From contig JAQSCZ010000109.1 of assembly GCA_029945665.1 (NCBI GenBank), forward strand, positions 17,886-81,885: DNA of 64,000 nt. The letters are read 5' to 3'. This stretch comes from a bacterium. GTDB lineage: Bacteria; Bacteroidota; Bacteroidia; NS11-12g; UBA955. Each line of letters begins with the position of its first letter. Within the stretch, counting starts at the first letter, position 1. This document shows positions 1-8,174 of this stretch, piece by piece. Made by a program: the position numbers and the translations under genes. The notes beneath the pieces were generated by a model, which was not told the DNA's origin, made no database searches, and worked only from the letters and a program-made list of their open reading frames with translations.

Positions 1-2
1 GC

Positions 3-1736
3 ATGAATAATACTGGCGCTGAAGGCTTATTTCTTGAAGCTGCGAAAAATAGAGCACGTGCCATAATAAGCAATGCAAAAAACAGTGATGAGTTCCAGAT
101 TATAACCTCCGATATGAATGCCGCTTTGATGCATAACAGCAGCAAACAAACGGCGATGGAAAACATCGATCAAATAAAAACAGGTGCAGGCAGTCACCCA
201 CTTGCTCAGCTTATATTGTTACAAGAGCGTTTGCTAAATAAATCCAATGATTTAAAAAATGCGTTTATTATTTCTGATTTTCAAAAGAACGATCCTCCCG
301 TTACAGGCACTCCGATTGATACCGCGATTCAAAAAACATGGATTCGTTTGGCCAACAATGAAGCTGCTAATATTTGCATAGACACCTGCTATTTAAACGC
401 GCCTATCCTACAAATTGGAGAAACCATTAGCTTAAATGTACAAGTAGCCAACTACTCGCCCAACGAAATACAAGGCTTAACCATTGACTTACTCATTGAC
501 AACAAACCAAAAGGCGTGGCCTCATTCGACATTCAACCGTTTGCTAAAACAAGTCAAACGTTTAATTTTATACTTGAAGAAGGCGGCAGCCATGCCTGTG
601 TTTTAAAACACGCTGGTGATAACATGGCATTCGACGATCAATTATTCTTCTCTCTTAATTTAAAAACGGATTACAAGGTTATCAATATATACGACAAAAA
701 AGAGCAATACATCAATGCCGTATTTAATGAGACCAAAGGTTTCAGCTACCAAGGTTTTTCATCGGGCACTGTACAATTTAACACCTTTAATAACGCTTCA
801 TTAATTTGTGTAGAAGGCAGCAATAATCTGAGCAATGGCATGGCCGATGAACTTAAAAAATATGTGACCAAAGGCGGCAATTTATTTTTATTTCCACAAG
901 CCAACATCCCTTTTGGTAGTTTGCAAAACATAGCAAGCGCTGTTGGTTTTACGATCGATGAAAATCCTGTGACTTTAAATGGCAAGGTTGCTAGTTTCGA
1001 TTTAGAACACCCTATTTTTAAAAACTTATTTGAAAAAATACCAAAACAACTTGACTTACCCTTGGTGAGTCGATATTTTGCGATCAACAAACCCAGCAGT
1101 ATTGCTTTAATGAAACTAAACAATGGGAGCAGTTTTCTTTCTAATTTCAAAATGGACAAGGGACAAGTATACCTTTGCAGCAGTCCCCTTAATTCAGAAT
1201 ATACCAATTTCCAAAACCATGCTTTTTTTGTGCCTGTGTTATTAAAATCGGCCATGCTTTTACAATACGAATCGCCCTTGTATTTTGAATGTGGACAAAC
1301 AGAAAATATTGCAACTGGTCAGCCATTTACTTCAGAACGCGGCATTACCTTGCAAATGGATAACAACCGCTATGTGACCGAAGTTATAAACATGAACGGA
1401 TCCTTATTTTTGAACACAAACGGGGAGATAGGACAAGCAGGCAATTACAAAGCCTTGCTGAGCAATACGGATTCATCGTTGCTCGAACTTTCGTTTAATA
1501 CCAACCGCAATGAGAGTGATACCCGCACTTTCAGTGAATCTGAGCTTGAATCGTTGGCAACAGAAAATGGCAGCCAATTGTTTTCAGGGAGTGCCGAAAA
1601 ATTATCGGCAGAATATGCCGCTGCGCTCAAAGGCACACCACTTTGGAAATGGTGTATTATTTTTGTTTTGTTTTTCTTAATGATTGAAATACTTTTGATA
1701 AGATTTTTAAAGCCCCATGCAAAATTATCTACTTAA
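3..1736 (+). CDS. BatA-like membrane protein, 5' end cut by window
   Basis: The frame is open from the first bases of the window, so the true start most likely lies upstream and the first ATG is only the first Met seen. The visible 577 residues look like the C-terminal part of the large BatA/VWA-type membrane proteins of Bacteroidota: a CARDB-like beta domain around residues 130-215, a glutamine-amidotransferase-like region around 215-400, and one C-terminal membrane helix at about 550-572 followed by a short basic tail. Such proteins probably sit in the inner membrane with most of the chain in the periplasm. The stop overlaps the start of the next gene by 20 bases, which suggests co-translation. 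The family call is by overall resemblance; the function is unknown. Confidence 0.6.
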   Translation: MNNTGAEGLFLEAAKNRARAIISNAKNSDEFQIITSDMNAALMHNSSKQTAMENIDQIKTGAGSHPLAQLILLQERLLNKSNDLKNAFIISDFQKNDPPVTGTPIDTAIQKTWIRLANNEAANICIDTCYLNAPILQIGETISLNVQVANYSPNEIQGLTIDLLIDNKPKGVASFDIQPFAKTSQTFNFILEEGGSHACVLKHAGDNMAFDDQLFFSLNLKTDYKVINIYDKKEQYINAVFNETKGFSYQGFSSGTVQFNTFNNASLICVEGSNNLSNGMADELKKYVTKGGNLFLFPQANIPFGSLQNIASAVGFTIDENPVTLNGKVASFDLEHPIFKNLFEKIPKQLDLPLVSRYFAINKPSSIALMKLNNGSSFLSNFKMDKGQVYLCSSPLNSEYTNFQNHAFFVPVLLKSAMLLQYESPLYFECGQTENIATGQPFTSERGITLQMDNNRYVTEVINMNGSLFLNTNGEIGQAGNYKALLSNTDSSLLELSFNTNRNESDTRTFSESELESLATENGSQLFSGSAEKLSAEYAAALKGTPLWKWCIIFVLFFLMIEILLIRFLKPHAKLST

Positions 1737-3000
1737 ACAGATTGTAATAACCGATAACCAGTCTTCACACAACGGCAAAACCGTTGACATAGCTGTTGAA
1801 AATGGCTTTATTACTGCCATTGAGCCCTTGATAGCCAACGAAGATAATTTTAAAGTTTTGTCTTATAACGAATGTTTGGCAACACCTTGTTTTATAGATA
1901 CCCGCTGCAACAGTAGCGACCCAGGCCTTGAACACCGTGAAACTTTCAAATCTTTAGCCATGGCAGCCATAGCGGGTGGTTATCATAAAATTGCTTTATT
2001 ACCCAATTCTGTACCAGTGCGCCAAACCAAGGCAGACATTGAATTTGTAATGCGTCAGAATTCAGACAACCCTATTGAATTTTTGCCATTAGGGGCTATA
2101 ACCCACGATTTGAAAGCTGATGATATGGCCGAAATGTACGACATGAAAATGAGCGGTGCCATTGGCTATGCCAACGGCAATTACGCCATTCAAAATGCGG
2201 GCACCCAAAGCAGGGCGATGCAATATGTTAAAAGCTTTAATGGATTAATATACAGTTTTTGTAACGATGAATCATTAGCGGGAAAAGGTCAAATGGCTGA
2301 GGGACCAATAGCGGTAAGTCTTGGATTAAAAGGCATACCACCAATGGCCGAATATTTAATGGTTCAAAGAGAGATAGAATTGGCCGATTACCACCAAACG
2401 CGCATTCACATAAGCAAGGTAAGTACTGAAAAATCAGTTGAATTAATTCGCCAAGCCAAAGCGGCAGGGACAGCTATTACAGCCGATGTAGCAGTTATGA
2501 ATTTGGTATTGACCGATGAGACTTTGATGGACTTTGATACCAACTTAAAAGTAATGCCTCCTTTGCGCCAAGCGAATGATGTTAAAGCTTTATGGGAAGG
2601 TTTAGCCGATGGTACCCTCGATGCAATATGCTCCGACCACCACCCGCAAGAAATAGAAAACAAAGCTGTTGAGTTTGATTATGCGAGCTATGGAGCTATC
2701 AGTATTCAAATAGCACTGAGTCTGGCAATAGAAGGTCGCAACAGATTTCACCCAGGCATGGATGATGCAACTTTATTTGAAAAATTCAATCACAATCCTG
2801 CCCTAATTTTAGGTCAGGCTGCCAGCGCCATCCGTGTTGGCAACCAAGCGCATATCACGGTTATCAATCCGCACAAGCAAACCATCTTATCGCGTTACAA
2901 CAACCGTTCGTTGTCTAGCAATACTTATTACCTAGACAAACCGTTGCCTTATGCTGTTGAGGCTACTTTTAACGGGCCATTTCAACATTTCAACCAATAA
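1717..3000 (+). CDS. Dihydroorotase-like protein lacking metal ligands (pseudo-DHOase)
   Basis: This is clearly a type I dihydroorotase/amidohydrolase fold: DPGLEHRE near residue 68, a MAEGP...GLKGIPPMAE stretch mid-protein, VSTEKSVELIR, and CSDHHPQE near the C-terminus, with the usual ~425-residue length. The catalytic motif is gone. The HxH of active enzymes (D-x-H-x-H-x-R-D/E-PG) reads DTRCNSSDPG at residues 61-70, the His before VST is Lys (HISKVST), and the PHH of the TAEVTPHH motif reads VMN. Only the late Asp (SDHH) remains. Known precedent: inactive DHOase homologues that act as structural partners of aspartate carbamoyltransferase. A structural or regulatory role here is inference. 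It overlaps the BatA-like gene by 20 bases. Confidence 0.85.
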   Translation: MQNYLLKQIVITDNQSSHNGKTVDIAVENGFITAIEPLIANEDNFKVLSYNECLATPCFIDTRCNSSDPGLEHRETFKSLAMAAIAGGYHKIALLPNSVPVRQTKADIEFVMRQNSDNPIEFLPLGAITHDLKADDMAEMYDMKMSGAIGYANGNYAIQNAGTQSRAMQYVKSFNGLIYSFCNDESLAGKGQMAEGPIAVSLGLKGIPPMAEYLMVQREIELADYHQTRIHISKVSTEKSVELIRQAKAAGTAITADVAVMNLVLTDETLMDFDTNLKVMPPLRQANDVKALWEGLADGTLDAICSDHHPQEIENKAVEFDYASYGAISIQIALSLAIEGRNRFHPGMDDATLFEKFNHNPALILGQAASAIRVGNQAHITVINPHKQTILSRYNNRSLSSNTYYLDKPLPYAVEATFNGPFQHFNQ

Positions 3001-3070
3001 TTTGACGGTTCAATTTAATTTTTTATTTTTTTGAAATACCGCTTAAACACCCATACAAAATAGAACAACC

Positions 3071-4030
3071 ATGTTAAATTTATCCTTAGTAATACCGCTC
3101 TACAATGAAGACGAATCGCTGCCTGAATTGGAACAGTGGATTGCAAAAGTTATGCAGGCCCATCAATATACTTACGAAGTGCTTTTTATTGACGATGGCA
3201 GTACAGATAAAAGCTGGTCGGTGATACAAACTTTAGTAAAAAACAATGCCAATATTCGCGGCATTAAGTTCAGAAGAAATTATGGAAAATCGGCCGCATT
3301 GAATATTGGATTTGCTGAAGCAAAAGGCGATGTTATTATCACCATGGATGCCGACTTGCAAGATAGTCCTGAAGAAATCCCTGAACTATATCGCAGAATA
3401 AAAGAAGAAGGATATCACATTATTTCTGGTTGGAAAAAGAAACGTTACGACCCTATTAGTAAAACATTACCCACCAAATTATTTAATTGGGCCACGCGTA
3501 AAATGAGTGGTATATATTTGCATGATTTTAACTGCGGATTGAAAGCATATAGTTCGGAGGTTGTTAAAAATATTGAAGTATATGGCGAAATGCACCGTTA
3601 TATTCCGGTGATTGCAAAATCTGCTGGATTTACAAAAATAGGTGAGCAAGTGGTAGAGCACCGCGCACGCAAATACGGCACTACCAAATTCGGACTCAAC
3701 CGTTTTGTGAATGGCTTACTCGATTTAATGACCATCTTTTTCATGGGCAAATTTGGCAAAAAACCAATGCATTTCTTTGGCGTTTATGGCCTCTTGAGTT
3801 TCCTATTGGGTTTTACAATTGCGATGTATTTAATCATCGATAAAATGATCCATCTAGCCAACCATATAAAAGCGCCTTTGGTTGCAGATTCTCCTCTTTT
3901 TTATCTAGGATTAGTGAGCATGATTATTGGTACTCAATTATTTCTTGCTGGCTTTATTGGAGAAATGGTAAGTCGCAACAGTGGCGAGAGAAACACCTAT
4001 GCGGTTTCGGAAAAATTAAACATGGACTAA
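3071..4030 (+). CDS. Family 2 glycosyltransferase, DPM1/GtrB-like
   Basis: The N-terminal GT-A domain has the family signatures: SLVIPLYNEDESLPEL at the start, FIDDGSTDKS near residue 40, and TMDADLQDSPEEIPELYRR near 95, where DAD is the metal/nucleotide-sugar motif. Two membrane helices follow (about residues 232-255 and 273-297), the layout of polyprenyl-phosphate sugar transferases such as GtrB/ArnC. It probably transfers a sugar from a nucleotide donor to a polyprenyl phosphate at the inner membrane; the sugar cannot be read. It lies 70 bases after the DHOase-like gene and 4 bases before the next glycosyltransferase, so the two transferases are probably one operon. Confidence 0.88.
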   Translation: MLNLSLVIPLYNEDESLPELEQWIAKVMQAHQYTYEVLFIDDGSTDKSWSVIQTLVKNNANIRGIKFRRNYGKSAALNIGFAEAKGDVIITMDADLQDSPEEIPELYRRIKEEGYHIISGWKKKRYDPISKTLPTKLFNWATRKMSGIYLHDFNCGLKAYSSEVVKNIEVYGEMHRYIPVIAKSAGFTKIGEQVVEHRARKYGTTKFGLNRFVNGLLDLMTIFFMGKFGKKPMHFFGVYGLLSFLLGFTIAMYLIIDKMIHLANHIKAPLVADSPLFYLGLVSMIIGTQLFLAGFIGEMVSRNSGERNTYAVSEKLNMD

Positions 4031-4034
4031 TAAA

Positions 4035-5171
4035 ATGCCCGCTCCGCTAAAAATAGTAATCGCAGGTCCTGCATGGCCACTTCGCGGTGGACTGAGCACC
4101 TACAACGAGCGTTTGTGTTTACAGTTTCAAAACGAAGGCGCAGAAGCCTCTATACTCAGTTTTAAATTACAATATCCCTCAATATTATTTCCAGGAAAAA
4201 CACAGCTGAGTGCCGACCCTGCTCCTGAGTCCATACAAATTGATACTGCGATGAATTCTATCAATCCATTTAATTGGATACGCGTAGGATTGAAGTACAG
4301 AAAAATGGCCCCAGACCTAATAGTGTTTCGCTATTGGATGCCTTTTATGGCACCTTGTTTGGGTACCATCGCCCGCATTATCCGGAGCAATAAAAAAACA
4401 AAAGTGGTGGCCATTGCTGACAATATCTATCCACACGAAAAACATTTTTACGATAACATCTGCACCAATTACTTTGTAAATTCCATGCATGGTTTTATTA
4501 CCATGAGTCAGGCGGTATTGGCCGATTTGAAAAAATTGGTTCCTGAAAAACCATCGGCCTACATCCCGCATCCGATGTACGATAATTTTGGCGCAAGCCT
4601 TGAAAAACAAGCCGCAAAAAAATTGATTGGTTTAGACCCTTCCTTTAATTATTTATTGTTTTTTGGATTCATACGCCATTACAAAGGTTTGGATTTATTG
4701 TTAAAATCATTTGCCGATCCCCGTTTACGTGCATTGAATGTAAAGCTATTAATAGCGGGTGAGTATTACGAAGACAGCGCTCCATATAAACAAATCATTA
4801 AAGATTTAAACTTGGAAGCATGGGTGATAGAACACAATGATTTTATTCCCAACCCCATGGTATCGGCTTATTTCTCGGCCTGCGACATGGTGGTACAAAC
4901 CTATCATAGTGCCACTCAAAGTGGAGTCACACAGATTGCTTATCACTTTAATAAACCTATGCTGGTAACCAATGTCGGTGGCTTGGCCGAAACAGTTCCG
5001 AATGGTGAGGTGGGTTATGTAACCGAAAAGGATGAGCAAGCGATAGCCGATGCTTTGGTCGATTTTTACACCAACCAGAGAGAGGCCAAATTCTCGCAGA
5101 ATGCGGCTGAATTCAAAAAGCATTTCAGTTGGGAAAAAATAAGCGAAGGCATTCGAAGTATTTTAAAATAG
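4035..5171 (+). CDS. Family 4/1 glycosyltransferase (GT-B fold)
   Basis: A 378-residue GT-B glycosyltransferase. The N-terminal half begins with IVIAGPAWPLRGGLSTYNER, with the Gly-Gly donor/acceptor loop typical of the family. The C-terminal half has LLFFGFIRHYKGLDLLLKSF near residue 205 and the nucleotide-sugar region QSGVTQIAYHFNKPML...GGLAE near 300. The first Glu of the usual E-x7-E motif is absent, which is common in GT4 enzymes. There is no signal peptide or membrane segment, so it is cytosolic or peripheral. It starts 4 bases after the GT2 gene. Likely role: cell-surface glycan or glycolipid building; the specific sugar is unknown. Confidence 0.85.
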   Translation: MPAPLKIVIAGPAWPLRGGLSTYNERLCLQFQNEGAEASILSFKLQYPSILFPGKTQLSADPAPESIQIDTAMNSINPFNWIRVGLKYRKMAPDLIVFRYWMPFMAPCLGTIARIIRSNKKTKVVAIADNIYPHEKHFYDNICTNYFVNSMHGFITMSQAVLADLKKLVPEKPSAYIPHPMYDNFGASLEKQAAKKLIGLDPSFNYLLFFGFIRHYKGLDLLLKSFADPRLRALNVKLLIAGEYYEDSAPYKQIIKDLNLEAWVIEHNDFIPNPMVSAYFSACDMVVQTYHSATQSGVTQIAYHFNKPMLVTNVGGLAETVPNGEVGYVTEKDEQAIADALVDFYTNQREAKFSQNAAEFKKHFSWEKISEGIRSILK

Positions 5172-5651
5172 TCAACTTAGTTGACTAAATAAGGAATCAA
5201 GAAATTATCAAAACGAAGCAGCTAGTTTACTATTGATTTATTTTTAATCTAAGGATTGCATAGGTATGTAAATTAAGAATACTTAATTCATGTCTTAAAA
5301 ATAAATAAAGATTTGATAAACCAAACCGCTTGGTTCAGATTTATCTGCAAATATCCTGTGGCCTATTGAAGTGGATTTAAGATATAAATTTACAGGATAC
5401 GCTCTTTTGGAAAACAGCTTAATTTGATATAAATTTGTTTTACATGGTCCCTTGGAAGGGACCGTACCTTCGGAAAAGCCAATTATCCAATTCTAGCGCT
5501 ACCTAAATGAAATTAATTCATGCTAAAACCATTGAAAATACAGAGATGGAGCAATTCGAATCTCTCACTCTCGGCCACTAAAAAAAAGATATTTGGAAGA
5601 ATGAAATGGAAAAAATTGAACCAATAAATTTAACACCCATTAAAAGATAAA
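5172..5651. other. 480-bp intergenic patch with two inverted repeats
   Basis: No gene is seen here. It opens with a perfect 15-base inverted repeat, GTCAACTTAGTTGAC, that overlaps the last base of the preceding stop codon. A second one, GGTCCCTTGGAAGGGACC, lies at 5446-5463; neither is followed by a T-run, so terminator function is doubtful. A tRNA-3'-end-like string at 5541-5577 is listed separately. The rest is AT-rich with no clear promoter. Confidence 0.6.
5541..5577 (+). other. tRNA-Ser 3'-end-like remnant
   Basis: The stretch ATTCGAATCTCTCACTCTCGGCCA closely resembles the T-arm and acceptor 3' end of bacterial tRNA-Ser (typical form TTCGAATCCCTCACTCTCCGCCA), including CCA. The T-stem does not pair properly (A opposite C next to the loop) and no D-arm, anticodon arm or matching 5' acceptor strand lies upstream, so this is not a working tRNA. 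It may be a left-over attachment duplicate or a decayed gene. Confidence 0.4.
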
Positions 5652-6062
5652 ATGAAGCAAAAATTAATAATTTTATTTTGTATTATAAGTTGTAACAATA
5701 GTACAAAAACAAATAGTTTTGAAACGTTCAATGCTTTCAATATTGCGTTCTTTTCAGATTCATTATTTCAGCAAACAAGGATACTTTTGCCAATTGCATT
5801 TAAAAACCCAATTAATTATATCCCAGAAGGTGAGAGGAATTTGAATGAAAACAATTCAGACACTTTTTGGGAGAATTCAAATCTTAAATTTTCAAATATT
5901 TATACGTTGGATACTGGTAATTATTTTATAAAATCAGAAATATATGATACTTTAGCAATACAAACTGTAGGGTTAAAGAACTCAGGACTTTTTAGCAAAT
6001 TTTATTTTGTAAATAGATTTAATAAATGGTATTTAAAAAGATATGAAGAATCTGTAAATTAA
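5652..6062 (+). CDS. Small putative lipoprotein (DUF4348-like?)
   Basis: A 136-residue protein with a short hydrophobic leader ending in FCIISCNN, a plausible lipobox with the acylated Cys at residue 14. The mature part (SFETFNAFNIAFFSDSLFQQ...) faintly recalls the Bacteroidota DUF4348 lipoproteins, but this is a guess from a short motif. It ends in an aromatic stretch, NKWYLKRYEES. The gene is very AT-rich and stands alone in the accessory patch between the tRNA-Ser-like remnant and the repeats before tRNA-Glu. Function unknown. Confidence 0.6.
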   Translation: MKQKLIILFCIISCNNSTKTNSFETFNAFNIAFFSDSLFQQTRILLPIAFKNPINYIPEGERNLNENNSDTFWENSNLKFSNIYTLDTGNYFIKSEIYDTLAIQTVGLKNSGLFSKFYFVNRFNKWYLKRYEESVN

Positions 6063-6094
6063 ATTAAACGAAATAAAATTAATTTACATTTAAA

Positions 6095-6313
6095 TTAAAC
6101 ATCCATAGTAGGAGGTAATTCAATGAGAAATCTTATCAGGCAAAGCAGCTCCAATTCTTTTTCACAATCAGCAATAAAATTGTAAACAATAGGATATTCA
6201 GCAAACCCATGTAAAGCTGCTGACACTTGTGCAATAAGATTATTATTGTCTTCAATGGTGTAAAGTCGATTTTTAAAGTAATGTCTTCGTAAATTAACAT
6301 TTTGTTCTTCCAG
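6095..6313 (-). pseudogene. C-terminal remnant of an unknown gene, cut by repeats
   Basis: Not in the ORF track. On the minus strand a 72-codon open stretch runs from the edge of the 165-bp repeat (in-frame TAA just inside the repeat) to a TAA at 6095-6097. It reads like real protein, for example RRHYFKNRLYTIEDNNNLIA, then SAALHGFAEYPIVYNF and ELPPTMDV at the end. There is no ATG near its beginning. The natural reading is the C-terminus of a gene whose 5' part was lost when the repeats arose. I do not recognise the family. Confidence 0.5.
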
Positions 6314-6314
6314 G

Positions 6315-6683
6315 CTGCATTATTTTCAGCCTGTCTGCTTTTGAAAATGGGATTTTAGATCTTTGTGATATTTTTATATTGGCTTGCAATAAAATTTCAT
6401 CATGCACCTCATGGGAATGGCTGCGCCTTTCCCGGAGGGGTGGGGCTTTACAAACCAATTTTTTTTTTGCAGCCAAGGGCTGCATTATTTTCAGCCTGTC
6501 TGCTTTTGAAAATGGGATTTTAGATCTATGTTATATTTTTATATTGGCTTGCAATAAAATTTCATCATGCACCTTATGGGAATGGCTCCGCCCTTCCCGG
6601 AGGGTGGGGCTTTACAAACCAATTTTTTTTGCAGCCAAGGGCTGCATTATTTTCAGCCTGTCTGCTTTTGAAAATGGGATTTT
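6315..6683. repeat. Tandem repeat, ~165-bp unit, 2.3 copies
   Basis: Three copies begin with CTGCATTATTTTCAGCCTGT at 6315, 6480 and 6642 (periods 165 and 162); the third stops after about 42 bases. Each full unit carries a GC-rich core (CCTTCCCGGAGGGTGGGG), a T-run and a small palindrome at the unit junction, GCAGCCAAGGGCTGC. The piece CAAACCAATTTTT in each unit is the inverse of the sequence directly after the tRNA-Glu gene, which suggests the units grew from tRNA-flanking DNA. The long ORFs called across it are artefacts of the periodicity. Confidence 0.85.
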
Positions 6684-6706
6684 CAACGCAGCCTGGCTGA
6701 AAATAA

Positions 6707-6730
6707 AAATGCCACCTGACGGTGGCATTT
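6707..6730 (-). terminator. Terminator hairpin after tRNA-Glu
   Basis: AAATGCCACC-TGAC-GGTGGCATTT is a perfect 10-bp stem with a 4-base loop, 13 bases beyond the 3' end of tRNA-Glu on the minus strand. On that strand it is followed by TTTATTTT, so it is well placed to end the tRNA transcript. Confidence 0.75.
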
Positions 6731-6743
6731 AAAAATTGGTTTG

Positions 6744-6815
6744 TAGTCCGTAGGGGAATCGAACCCCTCTGTCTGAGATGAAAACCCAGTATCCTAACCG
6801 ATAGATGAACGGACC
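6744..6815 (-). tRNA. tRNA-Glu (anticodon TTC)
   Basis: Read on the minus strand the gene folds as a full cloverleaf of 72 bases. The acceptor stem pairs GGTCCGT with ACGGACT (one G-T). The anticodon arm is CTGGG-TTTTCAT-CTCAG, giving anticodon TTC, and the T-arm is AGGGG-TTCGATT-CCCCT. The discriminator is A. The 3' CCA is not encoded (CAA follows). It is the only intact tRNA I found in the window. Confidence 0.95.
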
Positions 6816-6977
6816 AAAATTTTCGGACTGCAAAAATACTAAAAAAAATCAATTTTCAAAATGTCAATGAAAAAAAATTGAAAAAAGTTCAGTTTTTGTT
6901 TTTTTCGCGCCCTTTTACCGGCCAATTATCTCGCCCAAAATACATCAACCTAACCCTAACCCGCTCACCTTGAATAA

Positions 6978-8081
<1,104 letters not shown>

Positions 8082-8123
8082 ATCATATTTAGTAATTTTA
8101 ATTACTAATATCCAATACTTAAT

Positions 8124-8157
8124 AACCGCCTTTGCTTTTGCAGAGGCGGTTTTTTTT
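8124..8157 (+). terminator. Rho-independent terminator of gap
   Basis: AACCGCCT, a 10-base loop, then AGGCGGTT followed by eight T: a textbook intrinsic terminator 43 bases after the GAPDH stop. Confidence 0.9.
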
Positions 8158-8174
8158 GCATTCTGCGATATATT

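Noticed and set aside
746-1255. Minus-strand ORF of 169 aa inside the BatA-like gene
   Set aside because: Shadow frame of a well-supported gene; no start context and low-complexity Leu/Lys composition.
5541-5577. Functional tRNA-Ser
   Set aside because: Only the 3' end is recognisable; T-stem pairing is broken and the other arms are missing.
6379-6852. ORFs 6379..6732 (+) and 6574..6852 (-)
   Set aside because: They run through the 165-bp tandem repeat, and the minus-strand one also covers the tRNA-Glu gene; the protein periodicity comes from the DNA repeat.
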